DNA from: Gluconobacter albidus
Lineage (GTDB): Bacteria > Pseudomonadota > Alphaproteobacteria > Acetobacterales > Acetobacteraceae
Assembly (NCBI RefSeq): GCF_002723915.1
Contig: NZ_BEWL01000003.1
Coordinates: 248,001-312,000 of the forward strand
Reading direction: 5' to 3'
Length of the DNA: 64,000 nt
Below are positions 1 to 9,208 of the stretch, piece by piece. Position numbers and translations under genes: made by a program. The notes below the pieces were generated by a model. It was not told the DNA's origin. It did no database searches and saw only the letters and a list, made by a program, of their open reading frames with translations. Numbering within the stretch: the stretch's first letter is position 1; every line of letters begins with the position of its first letter.

Positions 1-2303
1 GCGGCTCCTCCAAGCCGGTCTCCGCCACGTATGAAGCCAACACCGACGGCTCCTACACGCTGACGATCACCCTCGATAACGGCCACGCCATCACCTACCC
101 GACGGTCAACGTCGCAGACGGCTATACGCCTGCTGCACAGGCCACGATCGTCCAGGACGGCTCGAACGGCTGGCTCATCGAAGACGCTGGCACTGCAACG
201 GCTCCGGCCTCCTATGTCACCAGCGACCTGCACGAGCAGCTTGCCGCAACGGCAGCCGCAGCGGCCGCAGCCGGTGGCGACACGTCGCAGTACAGCAGCA
301 ACGCCGTCAGCTATCATACCCATGACAACATATGGCGCTGGACCGGTTCCGCGACGGGTGGCGACTGGTACGATCCGAAGAACTGGACGCTGTATGACGG
401 TGTCGGCAATGTCGTTGATACGTCCGGCAATTCCTTCAGCGGCAACGCCGTTCCGCAGAGCGAGCAGAATGCTGACGTCAACGTCGGCTATGTCGGCAAC
501 ACCACGCCAAACATCGTCGTCGCCAACGCGCCGTCCTATAACCAGATCCGCAGCCTTAGCGTCTGGGAAAACAGTACGCTGGAAATCACTGCACAGGCCG
601 ACAGCACTTATAGCGGCTACGTCTTCGCGACGTCCGGTTTCGAGAACAGTGGCACAATCGTAATTAATACTGAAGCCAAGGTTGAACTTGGCGGCGTCAC
701 TGCAAATCGTGACGGCGGCGTTATTACGATCATGAACAATAACAACAACGTCGTGTTCGACACAAACAACGTCAACAATGCTGGCACGATCAACCTGATC
801 AACGCCACGCTGGGCGCTGCCACTAACCCGATCTCCGTTTCCGGCGGTACGCTCAACCTCTCGCAGGACAGCAGCCTGTTCCTGTCCCCGGGCGAAAACA
901 TCAACACCATCAATGTTGATCCGAACACGGTCAACACGGTGTATGTTCAGGCCAACGGCCTGCTGCACACCGACTCGCCGAATGCCCAGGGCGTCGTGAT
1001 CAATGGCGTGTCCTCCAACACGCATTTCGGCATCTCCGGTGTGTCTTCCGCTCCAACGGCTGCCACCTACACGCCGAACGCTGATGGCTCCTATACGCTT
1101 CAGATCACGCTGGCTGACGGTCGCCTGCTGACATTCGGCGACCTTCATATGTCAAACGGCTTTGTTCCCAGAACCAACGCCACAATCGTCCAAGACGGCA
1201 GCACTGGCTTTCTTGCGGAAGATTCAGAGGCAGGCTTTTTTATTATCGAAGCCATAGCTGAAGGCCCTTGCTTCCTCGCAGGCAGCATGATCCGCACGCC
1301 GGAAGGCGATGTAGCTGTCGAAACCCTACGCCTCGGCAGCACGGTTCTGGCATTCGTGAACGGCGAAACCGTCGAGCGCACCGTCACCTGGGCCGGCCGC
1401 TCCCACATGATCGCCAAGGCCGGTCTGGCCGATGCGGAAGCCGGTTACCCGGTCCGCATCATGCAGGGCGCACTCGCTGAAGGCGTGCCTTACAAGGACA
1501 TGCTGGTCACGCCGGAACACTGCCTGTTCATCAATGGCGGTTTCATTCCGGCCCGTATGCTCGTGAATGGCCGCTCGGTGGTCTATGACCGCACCATCGC
1601 CGTCTATGACTACTTCCATGTAGAAACGGCCGAACACTCGGTCATCATGGCAGACGGCATGCTGACGGAAAGCTACCTCGACACCGGCAACCGCCAGTCC
1701 TTCCGTCAGGACGGCAGCGTCGTTTCGCTGGGTGGCCGCGAGCGCAACTGGAATGACGACGCAGCAGCCCCGCTGTCCGTCAGCCGGGACGTGGTCGAGC
1801 CGATCTTCCGCGAAATCGAAGCCCGCGCCATCGCAGCAGGCCTTGAGAACACGGTCGTCGCTCCGACCCTGACTGAAGACGCCGGCCTGTACCTCGTCGC
1901 CAGCACTGGCCAGACCATCCATCAGGTCCGCAGCGCCAACGGCCGCACAATGTTCATGATCCCGTCCGACGTGACAGGCGTTCGCATCGTGTCCCGCACG
2001 TCCAGCCCGAGCGAAACGGTCGGACCGTTCGTCGACGACCGTCGCCAGCTCGGCGTTCTGGTGGGTGAAGTCACGCTGTTCGACTCGGGCAAAACGATCC
2101 GCATCGACCAGCACCTGACGGACGCAGACCTCAGCGGCTGGGATGTTCAGGAAAACACCCCTGTCCGCTGGACGAACGGCAACGCCATGCTGCCCCTGAC
2201 GGCCCGTCAGCCGAACAGCCTCGGCATGCTCGCCATCCAGATCCTGGCCGCAGGCCCCTATCTGGTGACGACGTCTGCAGAAGAAACAGCTCTGACGGCC
2301 TGA
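1..2303 (+). CDS. Hint-domain surface protein (3' part; start lies before the window)
   Basis: The frame is open from the first complete codon at base 3 to the TGA at 2301-2303, so only about 766 C-terminal residues are present. A module ending in the motif ATIVQDGS plus G(W/F)L.ED occurs twice (bases about 3-185 and 1008-1227), separated by an Asn/Thr-rich, low-complexity stretch of the kind found in beta-helical surface proteins. From the Cys codon at 1269 follows a Hint (hedgehog/intein) domain of the Hint_2 type, beginning CFLAGSMIRTPEG and containing TPEHCLF; about 200 further residues end the protein. No C-terminal His-Asn splice junction was seen, so protein splicing is not expected; self-cleavage remains possible. 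Such proteins are common in acetic acid bacteria and are presumed secreted, but the secretion signal is outside the window. Confidence 0.85.
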   Translation, partial: GSSKPVSATYEANTDGSYTLTITLDNGHAITYPTVNVADGYTPAAQATIVQDGSNGWLIEDAGTATAPASYVTSDLHEQLAATAAAAAAAGGDTSQYSSNAVSYHTHDNIWRWTGSATGGDWYDPKNWTLYDGVGNVVDTSGNSFSGNAVPQSEQNADVNVGYVGNTTPNIVVANAPSYNQIRSLSVWENSTLEITAQADSTYSGYVFATSGFENSGTIVINTEAKVELGGVTANRDGGVITIMNNNNNVVFDTNNVNNAGTINLINATLGAATNPISVSGGTLNLSQDSSLFLSPGENINTINVDPNTVNTVYVQANGLLHTDSPNAQGVVINGVSSNTHFGISGVSSAPTAATYTPNADGSYTLQITLADGRLLTFGDLHMSNGFVPRTNATIVQDGSTGFLAEDSEAGFFIIEAIAEGPCFLAGSMIRTPEGDVAVETLRLGSTVLAFVNGETVERTVTWAGRSHMIAKAGLADAEAGYPVRIMQGALAEGVPYKDMLVTPEHCLFINGGFIPARMLVNGRSVVYDRTIAVYDYFHVETAEHSVIMADGMLTESYLDTGNRQSFRQDGSVVSLGGRERNWNDDAAAPLSVSRDVVEPIFREIEARAIAAGLENTVVAPTLTEDAGLYLVASTGQTIHQVRSANGRTMFMIPSDVTGVRIVSRTSSPSETVGPFVDDRRQLGVLVGEVTLFDSGKTIRIDQHLTDADLSGWDVQENTPVRWTNGNAMLPLTARQPNSLGMLAIQILAAGPYLVTTSAEETALTA

Positions 2304-2324
2304 AGCCAGTTAATCTGAAACGGC

Positions 2325-2360
2325 AAAAAGCCTCATCCTTCCGAGGATGGGGCTTTTTTC
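2325..2360 (+). terminator. Rho-independent terminator after the Hint gene
   Basis: A GCCTCATCCT / AGGATGGGGC stem (one G-U pair, TCCG loop) is followed by a run of six T. It lies 22 bases past the Hint-protein stop codon. Confidence 0.85.
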
Positions 2361-2375
2361 TTGTCTGCATCACAT

Positions 2376-2415
2376 AAAAAAGCCCCCGAATGCCTGGGCA
2401 TCCGGGGGCTTTTTA
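2376..2415 (-). terminator. Terminator of ssb (also works in the other direction)
   Basis: AGCCCCCG and CGGGGGCT arms, extended by ATGCC/GGCAT, are flanked by A-run and T-run on either side. On the minus strand it follows the ssb stop codon at 2444. Symmetric tails suggest it also backs up the terminator at 2325. Confidence 0.85.
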
Positions 2416-2443
2416 CATCCGCGAACCGAAATCCGCCCTGAAC

Positions 2444-3043
2444 TCAGAACGGGATTTCATCGTCCAGGTCGTTGTCCGGCGGGGCGTCCCAGCCACCGTT
2501 GCTGCCACCCGAACGACCGCCGCCGGAAGCCCCGCCGGCATTTCCACGGGAACCGCCGCCAAAGCCGCCGCCCGAACCGCCAGCAGAACCGCCACGGCTT
2601 CCTCCCCCGAAGCCACCACCATTGCCGCCGCCGTTGCCACCGCCATAGCCGCCACCGTTGTCAAAACCGCCATCATCGCCGCCACCGCTGCGATTGCTGT
2701 CGATCAGCACCAGATCACCCCGGAAGCGGTCGATCACGACTTCGGTCGTATATTTTTCCTGGCCGGACTGGTCGGTCCATTTGCGGGTGCGAAGTTCGCC
2801 CTCGATATAGACCTTGCGCCCCTTGCGCAGGAACCGCTCGGCAACATCAGCCGTCCGCTCGTTGAAGATCACCACGCGATGCCACTCGGTGCGCTCCTTG
2901 CGCTCGCCCGACTGACGATCGTTCCAGGTGTCTGACGTCGCAACGGTCAGGTTGACGATCTTAGACCCCGACTGCGTGTTGCGGACTTCCGGGTCCTTGC
3001 CCAGATTCCCGACCAGAATCACCTTGTTGACGCTGCCTGCCAT
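2444..3043 (-). CDS. ssb: Single-stranded DNA-binding protein
   Basis: A 199-residue SSB that coats single-stranded DNA in replication, recombination and repair. The OB fold starts MAGSVNKVILVGNLGKDPEVR and fills residues 1-110. It is followed by a long Gly-rich linker and the acidic tip DDEIPF, which recruits partner proteins in this family. An upstream in-frame Met at 3124 would add 27 residues unlike any SSB; the start at 3043 matches the family and has a purine-rich GGGACGGGA just upstream. The gene is divergent from uvrA, a common arrangement. The linker is unusually rich in GG and GGN repeats. Confidence 0.97.
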   Translation of the reverse strand: MAGSVNKVILVGNLGKDPEVRNTQSGSKIVNLTVATSDTWNDRQSGERKERTEWHRVVIFNERTADVAERFLRKGRKVYIEGELRTRKWTDQSGQEKYTTEVVIDRFRGDLVLIDSNRSGGGDDGGFDNGGGYGGGNGGGNGGGFGGGSRGGSAGGSGGGFGGGSRGNAGGASGGGRSGGSNGGWDAPPDNDLDDEIPF

Positions 3044-3091
3044 TCCCGTCCCAACCAATTTTCTCGAATTGTTCTTTTCATACGTGCGTAA

Positions 3092-3111
3092 GTTCCCATC
3101 TAATGGGGAAC
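3092..3111. promoter_or_regulatory. Inverted repeat between ssb and uvrA (possible operator)
   Basis: GTTCCCATCTAATGGGGAAC is an almost perfect inverted repeat in the 132-bp divergent intergenic region. It does not have the GTTC-N7-GTTC layout of the alphaproteobacterial LexA box, so assignment to SOS control is not supported by the sequence alone. Confidence 0.4.
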
Positions 3112-3175
3112 AATCCAACGCCATTCAAGCGCGTTTGATCTCACAACTGCCTTTTCTCCACATTCCGGGGTCTCC

Positions 3176-6100
3176 GTGAGCTTTCCAGACAATCATTCGA
3201 TCCGCGTCCGTGGGGCCCGCGCCCATAATCTCAAGAACATCGACGCCACGATCCCGCGGGATTCCCTGACGATCATCACGGGCCTCTCAGGCTCCGGAAA
3301 ATCCTCACTGGCTTTCGACACGATCTATGCCGAAGGCCAGCGACGCTATGTGGAGAGCCTGTCCGCCTATGCCCGCCAGTTCCTTGAACTGATGGGCAAG
3401 CCGGATGTGGACTCCATCGAAGGCCTCTCCCCGGCCATCTCGATCGAACAGAAAACCACGTCCAAGAACCCGCGCTCGACCGTGGGCACGATCACGGAAA
3501 TTCACGACTACATGCGCCTGCTCTGGGCGCGCGTGGGCATCCCCTATTCCCCCGCGACCGGCCTGCCGATCGAGGCGCAGACCGTCAGCCAGATGGTGGA
3601 CCGCATCATGGGGATGCCGGACGGCATGCGCCTGATGCTGCTCGCACCCGTCGTGCGGGACCGCAAGGGCGACTGCAAGCGCGAACTCGCCGAACTGACC
3701 CGCAAGGGCTTCACCCGCGTGAAGATCGACGGCGAACTCTACGAAATCGCCGAGGCCCCGGAGCTGAACCGCAAGACGCGCCACACCGTTGAGGTCGTCG
3801 TGGACCGGATCGTCGTCAAGGACGGTCTCGAATCGCGCCTCGCCGACAGCTTCGAAACCGCCCTCGAACTCTCGGACGGCCTGGCCTATGCCGAGGAAGT
3901 CAAACGTGCAGGCGAGAAGGAAGCCCCGGCGCATGTCGTCTTCTCGTCTCGCTTCGCCTGCCCCGTCTCCGGCTTCACAATCGAGGAGATCGAGCCGCGC
4001 CTGTTCTCCTTCAACGCCCCGATGGGCGCCTGCCCGGTTTGTGACGGTATCGGCACCGAAACCCATTTCGACGAAAACCTGATTGTCCCGGATGACAGCC
4101 TGACGCTGGCCGAAGGCGCCATCGCCCCCTGGAAGGGTGCGAGCACGGACTGGTATGACCAGACGCTCGCCGCCCTCGCCCGCCATTGCGGCGATGACAT
4201 GAACACGCCCTGGTCCGACCTCCAGCCCGCTACGCGTGACCTCATCATCAACGGTTCGAAAGAGCCGATCGACATTCCCTATACCGATGGCGGGAAGGTC
4301 CATATCGTCACCAAACCGTTCGAAGGCGTGCTAAAGAACCTGCGCCGCCGCATGGCCCAGACGGACAGCATGTGGGTGCGCGAAGAACTGTCGCGCTATC
4401 AGTCCGAAAAACCCTGCCATGCCTGCCACGGCGCACGCCTCAAACCCGAGGCGCTGTGCGTGAAGGTCAAGGACCTCAACATCGCCGAAGCCTCGGACAT
4501 GCCGATCCGCAAGGCGCTCGACTGGTTCTCCACCGTGGAAGCGACCCTCACGCCCCAGCGCGCCGAAATCGCCCGTCGTATCCTGCGCGAAATCACCGAC
4601 CGTCTGCACTTCCTCGACGATGTCGGGCTGGACTACCTCACCCTCTCGCGCGGCTCCGCAACCCTGTCGGGTGGTGAAAGCCAGCGCATCCGTCTGGCAT
4701 CGCAGATCGGTTCGGGCCTGACGGGCGTTCTGTATGTGCTGGACGAACCTTCCATCGGCCTGCACCAGCGCGACAACGAACGCCTGCTCGGCACGCTCGA
4801 ACGCCTCAAGCGCCTCGGCAACACCGTCATCGTCGTCGAACATGACGAAGACGCCATCCGCGCCGCCGACTACCTGATCGACATGGGACCGGGTGCAGGC
4901 AAACTCGGCGGCGAAGTCATTGCCGTCGGCACCCCGGCCGAGGTCGCCAAAAACCCCAACAGCATCACCGGCGCCTATCTGTCAGGCCGCAAGGTCATTC
5001 CCGTCCCGACCGAACGCCGCAAGCCCAGCGGCATGCTCACCCTGCACGGCGCACGCGGCAACAACCTCAAGGATCTGACCGTCGATTTCCCACTCGGCAC
5101 CTTCATCGCCGTCACGGGTGTTTCCGGTGGCGGCAAATCCACGCTGGTCATCGACACGCTGTATAAGGCGCTGTCCCGCCAGCTCATGAAATCGAGCCAG
5201 ACGCCGCTGCCCTATGACCGTCTGGAAGGCGTGGACAATCTCGACAAGATCATCGAGATCGACCAGTCCCCGATCGGCCGCACCCCGCGCTCCAACCCCG
5301 CGACCTATACGGACCTGTTCGCCCCGATCCGCGACTGGTTCGCCGAACTGCCCGAGTCCAAGGCGCGTGGTTACAAGCCGGGCCGCTTCTCCTTCAACGT
5401 GAAGGGCGGCCGCTGCGAAGCCTGTCAGGGCGATGGTGTTCTCAAGATCGAGATGCACTTCCTGCCGGACGTGTACGTGACCTGCGACACCTGCAAGGGC
5501 GCGCGCTACAACCGCGAAACGCTGGATGTGAAGTTCCGCGGCAAATCCATTGCGGACGTGCTGGCCATGACCGTGGACGAGGCCCTGCCGTATTTCCAGG
5601 CTGCTCCGAAAATCCGCGACCGCCTCGCCATCCTGCAACAGGTCGGGCTGGGCTATGTCGCCCTCGGCCAGCAGGCCACAACGCTTTCGGGCGGTGAGGC
5701 CCAGCGCGTCAAGCTTTCAAAGGAACTGGCCAAGCGCGCCACGGGCCGCACGGTCTATATCCTCGACGAACCCACAACCGGCCTGCACACGGAAGACGTC
5801 CGCAAGCTGCTCGAAGTGCTCCACACCCTCGTCGATCAGGGCAATACGGTGCTGGTGATCGAGCATAATCTGGAAGTCATCAAGACGGCCGACTGGCTGA
5901 TTGATATCGGCCCCGAAGGCGGTGACGGCGGCGGTCAGGTCGTCGCGGCCGGAACACCGGAAGACATCGCGGCCTGCAAGGCCAGCCATACCGGCCGCTT
6001 CCTGGCGCCGCTGCTGAACGCACCGGGCGCAAGACAGCCGCGCAAAGTCACGGCCACCAAGGTCACACAGGCCATGCTCGCCGCCAGCCTGCCGCCACCA

Positions 6101-6220
6101 AAAGCCGAACGCACAGCCGCAAAAAAGGCAAAAGCCGCCAAGGACAAGGCGGCCGAAAAAGCTCCCGAAAAGAAAACCAGAGGCCGCCCCGCGGGGTCCC
6201 GCAACAAGACCGAAGCCTGA
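3176..6220 (+). CDS. uvrA: Excinuclease ABC subunit A
   Basis: UvrA is the damage-recognition ATPase of nucleotide excision repair and loads UvrB on lesions. The 1014-residue protein has the duplicated ABC layout: Walker A GLSGSGKS at residues 36-43 and GVSGGGKS in the second half, signatures LSGGESQRI and LSGGEAQRV, and paired Cys zinc-binding segments (CPVCDG...CHACHG and CEACQGDG...CDTCKG). The start is GTG at 3176, giving [18 protein letters not shown], where family similarity begins. The last about 60 residues form an Ala/Lys-rich tail longer than in E. coli UvrA. It is divergent from ssb. Its last 13 codons are echoed by an imperfect copy at 6737. Confidence 0.97.
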   Translation: MSFPDNHSIRVRGARAHNLKNIDATIPRDSLTIITGLSGSGKSSLAFDTIYAEGQRRYVESLSAYARQFLELMGKPDVDSIEGLSPAISIEQKTTSKNPRSTVGTITEIHDYMRLLWARVGIPYSPATGLPIEAQTVSQMVDRIMGMPDGMRLMLLAPVVRDRKGDCKRELAELTRKGFTRVKIDGELYEIAEAPELNRKTRHTVEVVVDRIVVKDGLESRLADSFETALELSDGLAYAEEVKRAGEKEAPAHVVFSSRFACPVSGFTIEEIEPRLFSFNAPMGACPVCDGIGTETHFDENLIVPDDSLTLAEGAIAPWKGASTDWYDQTLAALARHCGDDMNTPWSDLQPATRDLIINGSKEPIDIPYTDGGKVHIVTKPFEGVLKNLRRRMAQTDSMWVREELSRYQSEKPCHACHGARLKPEALCVKVKDLNIAEASDMPIRKALDWFSTVEATLTPQRAEIARRILREITDRLHFLDDVGLDYLTLSRGSATLSGGESQRIRLASQIGSGLTGVLYVLDEPSIGLHQRDNERLLGTLERLKRLGNTVIVVEHDEDAIRAADYLIDMGPGAGKLGGEVIAVGTPAEVAKNPNSITGAYLSGRKVIPVPTERRKPSGMLTLHGARGNNLKDLTVDFPLGTFIAVTGVSGGGKSTLVIDTLYKALSRQLMKSSQTPLPYDRLEGVDNLDKIIEIDQSPIGRTPRSNPATYTDLFAPIRDWFAELPESKARGYKPGRFSFNVKGGRCEACQGDGVLKIEMHFLPDVYVTCDTCKGARYNRETLDVKFRGKSIADVLAMTVDEALPYFQAAPKIRDRLAILQQVGLGYVALGQQATTLSGGEAQRVKLSKELAKRATGRTVYILDEPTTGLHTEDVRKLLEVLHTLVDQGNTVLVIEHNLEVIKTADWLIDIGPEGGDGGGQVVAAGTPEDIAACKASHTGRFLAPLLNAPGARQPRKVTATKVTQAMLAASLPPPKAERTAAKKAKAAKDKAAEKAPEKKTRGRPAGSRNKTEA

Positions 6221-6229
6221 ACCCGGTCG
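6181..6229 (+). repeat. Repeat A: 3' end of uvrA
   Basis: 49 bases covering the last uvrA codons ([12 protein letters not shown] and stop). They match 6737-6785 at 40 of 49 ungapped positions by hand alignment. Confidence 0.75.
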
Positions 6230-6250
6230 GATCGCCGGACCCAGGCATCG

Positions 6251-6685
6251 TCACTGGCGATGATGAGGCCTGGGTTGGCACGACAGGAGGTTGATAGTTG
6301 CCGTATCGTCAAAACGGTCCGGATGTTCTGTCAGAGGTAAGGAGATGACATCGCTGATCCGATGATCGGCATAGACGAACTTCCAATAATGAAACCGGGC
6401 ATCAATCCAAGGATTGTCATTGAACATCTTGTCCCACTCCAGCAGGTCACGCCGCAATGGCGATCCGACGCCGTTGCTCTGTGTCCAGACCGCCGACTTG
6501 CAGATCGAGGCACGCTCGACGCGCACGATCAGCCGTCCGTTGAGCGATGCCTTTCCATCAAGCTCCTCGTTGAGCACAATGTTGAGGTTATGGGTCAACT
6601 CCTCCAACGTTTCCGGCCTGGCGCCCGCGAATGCAGTGCCACCGATAAAGACAGCAAAAAGCAGGCTGAGAACAACGCGGATCAT
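6251..6685 (-). CDS. Small exported protein of unknown function
   Basis: The 144-residue product begins MIRVVLSLLFAVFIGGTAFA, a clear Sec signal peptide with an AFA cleavage site; the mature part is about 120 residues and has Trp-rich stretches (FHYWKFVY). The start at 6685 is preferred over a longer reading to 6802 because the signal peptide begins there and GAAAGG lies upstream. No family is recognised. It is transcribed against uvrA and lies exactly between uvrA and a decayed copy of the uvrA tail, suggesting the segment was acquired. A CCCAGGC/GCCTGGG hairpin overlaps its 3' end (about 6240-6274). Confidence 0.6.
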   Translation of the reverse strand: MIRVVLSLLFAVFIGGTAFAGARPETLEELTHNLNIVLNEELDGKASLNGRLIVRVERASICKSAVWTQSNGVGSPLRRDLLEWDKMFNDNPWIDARFHYWKFVYADHRISDVISLPLTEHPDRFDDTATINLLSCQPRPHHRQ

Positions 6686-6736
6686 TGAAATTGACCTTTC
6701 GGAAATAGCATGGCCTCGGCTTGCCGTTGCTTGAAC

Positions 6737-6785
6737 AGGCCACCCCGCCGGATCACATAACAAGACCAAAGCCTGAACCGGGCCG
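6737..6785 (+). repeat. Repeat B: imperfect copy of the uvrA 3' end
   Basis: Translated in the matching frame it reads GHPAGSHNKTKA and a TGA stop, against [12 protein letters not shown] at the true end of uvrA. Similarity stops on both sides, so this is only the tail of the gene. It suggests a duplication or insertion at the end of uvrA with the 556 bp between the copies as the moved piece. Confidence 0.7.
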
Positions 6786-6815
6786 TGTCTTTCAAAGTAC
6801 ACTGAAAAGACGACA

Positions 6816-6863
6816 GATCATGATGCATGGCCTTCCATTACTGGAGGACCATGCATCATGATC
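6816..6863. repeat. Perfect 15-bp inverted repeat
   Basis: GATCATGATGCATGG (6816-6830) and its exact reverse complement (6849-6863) enclose an 18-base loop that can itself pair partly. No T-run follows, so a simple terminator is unlikely; a mobile-element end, recombination site or structured RNA are alternatives. Confidence 0.7.
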
Positions 6864-6926
6864 CGGGCTTTGGACACCAACCGACATCGTCGCTAGATAT
6901 GGTGCCCGTACGGTGGGGGCTTGAGT

Positions 6927-7568
6927 GTGACGATCGAACGCAAACAGACAGATAAATCACGCGCCCGGAAAAGAGCGGATGCGATACGAGACTTCCGGTG
7001 CAAAAACCTTATCGTTGTCATCGAAGACCCGGAAAACCCACGAAATATAGGAACCGTCATCCGGAACGTGAACGCTTTCGGCGCAGAAAAAGTGTACGTC
7101 ATTGACCCTCGTGGGGTTCTCTCGGACGACTGGAATGAGTTGCGTACCGAACCAAAACTCTCGAAGCTATCGGTTTCCGCCGTCAAATGGACATTCGTAA
7201 AACGCTTCGGCAGCACAGAAGAGTGTCTTGCACATTTGGAAAAAAACCACTTCGTCTCGATTGTCACATCACCCCATCGACAAGGCATGTCCAATATTTT
7301 GTTGGACGAAGGCGATTTTACCGAACATGCCAAGCTGGCAGTCTGGTTCGGAAGTGAAACAAAAGGGATTAGCGACCTCGCCGCCCAACGAAGCCGACAA
7401 TGCGTCTCCATTCCCATGTTTGGAATGATCGAAAGTCTCAATCTGGGCACGAGTTCCGGGATTGTTTTGTACGAGATAACAAAACAGCGTCGACAATATC
7501 AATCCCGCAACAGGCTTCGCACTTCTCGGGAAAATCCTACTCCCGCTTTGCTCGTCGGGGAAAGCTAG
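6927..7568 (+). CDS. SpoU/TrmH-family RNA 2'-O-methyltransferase
   Basis: A short (213-residue) SPOUT enzyme that would transfer a methyl group from S-adenosylmethionine to a ribose in tRNA or rRNA. The three SpoU motifs are visible: ENPRNIGTVIRNVNAFG, then WFGSETKGIS, then IPMFGMIESLNLGTSSGIVLYE split over the knot region. The GTG at 6927 is preferred to the TTG at 6921, because GGTGGGGG lies 7 bases before the GTG but only 1 base before the TTG. Base composition is visibly more AT-rich than the neighbouring genes and codon use differs, consistent with transfer. The C-terminal 30 residues are Arg/Ser-rich and not conserved in the family. The exact RNA target cannot be told. Confidence 0.85.
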   Translation: MTIERKQTDKSRARKRADAIRDFRCKNLIVVIEDPENPRNIGTVIRNVNAFGAEKVYVIDPRGVLSDDWNELRTEPKLSKLSVSAVKWTFVKRFGSTEECLAHLEKNHFVSIVTSPHRQGMSNILLDEGDFTEHAKLAVWFGSETKGISDLAAQRSRQCVSIPMFGMIESLNLGTSSGIVLYEITKQRRQYQSRNRLRTSRENPTPALLVGES

Positions 7569-7613
7569 AAGCCCTTTCAGCGAGAGTATCTTCGCTCCCC
7601 CGCCCATCCACAC

Positions 7614-8555
7614 TTACTTCTGGCGAACACCCAGATGCCCGGCCCGCCGCGCCTGAGCCAGCGCTTCCTGCCGCTCACGCTCGGCATAACGGTGGCGCTG
7701 CTCTTCCGTGCGTTCGTTATGGCAATGCGGGCACGACACACCTTGCACGAACAGAGGCGAGGCTTTGTCATGCGCATTCAGTGGCCGACGGCAGGCATGG
7801 CAGACATCATGTGTCCCGATCTCCAGCCCATGCTTCACCGACACACGCTGGTCAAACACGAAGCACTCGCCTTCCCACAGGCTCTCTTCCTCAGGCACGG
7901 TCTCCAGATATTTCAGAATACCGCCCTTGAGATGATAGACCTCGTCCACACCCTCCGCCCGCGCAAAGGACGTTGATTTTTCGCAGCGGATACCGCCCGT
8001 ACAGAACATGGCAATCTTCGGCAGACGGCCTTCCGCTTCCAGTTCCTGCCGCCGTTTACGAAACCATTCCGGAAATTCGCGGAAGGATTTCGTTTTGGGG
8101 TCTTCCGCGCCTTTGAACGTCCCGATCGCCACTTCATAATCGTTGCGCGTATCAATCAGGATCGTATCGGGATCGGAAATCAGCGCGTTCCAGTCTTCCG
8201 GCGCCACATACCGCCCCACACCCTGAAGCGGGTCGATATCCGGCTCGCCCATCGTGACGATTTCCTTTTTCGGCCGCACCTTCATGCGGCGGAACGGCAG
8301 TTCAGGCGCGCGGGAATCCTTGCTTTCCAGGTCCGCACAGCCCGGAAGCGCGCGGATATGCGCCATCACGCGCTCCATACCCTCGTCCGTCCCGGCAATC
8401 GTGCCGTTGATCCCTTCGCGCGCCAAAAGCAGAATCCCCCTGATCCCCTCACGCTCGCACAATTCCAGCAACGGCTCCCGCAATGCGGCGGGGTCGGCGA
8501 ACGGCGTGAAATGATACAGCGCGACAATACGGATCGGCTCGAGACTATCGGACAT
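7614..8555 (-). CDS. trhO: tRNA uridine(34) hydroxylase (rhodanese family)
   Basis: TrhO (YceA) makes 5-hydroxyuridine at the tRNA wobble position, on the way to 5-methoxy- or 5-oxyacetyl-uridine. The 313-residue protein has the N-terminal acylphosphatase-like segment ([16 protein letters not shown]), a central rhodanese domain with active-site loop [11 protein letters not shown], and a C-terminal Cys cluster (CHACRRPL...CPHCHNE). The start at 8555 ([10 protein letters not shown]) was chosen; the frame stays open upstream but without family similarity. It converges with the SpoU gene. Confidence 0.93.
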   Translation of the reverse strand: MSDSLEPIRIVALYHFTPFADPAALREPLLELCEREGIRGILLLAREGINGTIAGTDEGMERVMAHIRALPGCADLESKDSRAPELPFRRMKVRPKKEIVTMGEPDIDPLQGVGRYVAPEDWNALISDPDTILIDTRNDYEVAIGTFKGAEDPKTKSFREFPEWFRKRRQELEAEGRLPKIAMFCTGGIRCEKSTSFARAEGVDEVYHLKGGILKYLETVPEEESLWEGECFVFDQRVSVKHGLEIGTHDVCHACRRPLNAHDKASPLFVQGVSCPHCHNERTEEQRHRYAERERQEALAQARRAGHLGVRQK

Positions 8556-8722
8556 GGGGCAGGGATCCGGCGACCGGGACCGCAGACACAGCCGCGATCG
8601 GATGAAAGAGACAGCCCCGGAAATATCAGGGCCAAAGCCGGGATGCCAGCCCGAAAGGCCGCATGGACAGGCTGCTGCCCGGATGGCAGACAGAGAACCT
8701 CCCGAACGGCCAGAGCAGACCA

Positions 8723-9208
8723 ATGAAGATACCCGATGCCCTGCATCAGAGCCTCGTGCGTCTGAAGACCCATGCCTTTGTGCTCGGGATAAGCCTCTCA
8801 CTTCTTCTGACGCTGGCCATCTGCCACGCCTGGACGGCACACAGAACCTTCAGTCCGGACAGTTTCACCTCCGCAGACGCCTCCTCCATGAAAGCCCGCG
8901 TGGAGACCTGTCACATCACCCCGAAATTCATCTCCGTTTCCGGCTGGGTCCTGTCAGATCTCTGGCCCGGCCCCAAATCATCTTTCCTCCTCACGGCTGG
9001 AGACGGAGCACAGGAAGTGTCCATTCCCTACAGGCTTCAGGAGCGACCCGATATCGCACACGCCACCCATACGGACGGCAATGCGTTTCACAACCGGTAC
9101 GGCTTCACCGCCATCGCCCGCATTCCGGCCGGGATAACGCCACATATCCATCTGAACATCATCGCAGGACACACGCTCTACAGGATGTCGCATGTCTGCC
9201 GCTCTTAA
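8723..9208 (+). CDS. Membrane-anchored protein of unknown function
   Basis: A 161-residue product with one N-terminal hydrophobic segment (about residues 18-38, [18 protein letters not shown]) and an extracytoplasmic remainder of likely beta structure ([10 protein letters not shown]). Its 3' end overlaps the next gene by 17 bases, so the two are translationally linked. A longer start at 8663 is possible, but the Met at 8723 places the hydrophobic segment normally. No family is recognised. By context it would assist the following polytopic membrane protein. Confidence 0.55.
   Translation: MKIPDALHQSLVRLKTHAFVLGISLSLLLTLAICHAWTAHRTFSPDSFTSADASSMKARVETCHITPKFISVSGWVLSDLWPGPKSSFLLTAGDGAQEVSIPYRLQERPDIAHATHTDGNAFHNRYGFTAIARIPAGITPHIHLNIIAGHTLYRMSHVCRS

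Noticed and set aside
1269-2303. Intein splicing
   Set aside because: Although the Hint domain starts with Cys, no His-Asn plus nucleophile junction and no C-terminal extein-like sequence are seen.
3044-3175. LexA (SOS) box for ssb/uvrA
   Set aside because: GTTC words occur, but 17 bases apart rather than the 7 of the alphaproteobacterial box; the E. coli CTGT-N8-ACAG form is also absent.
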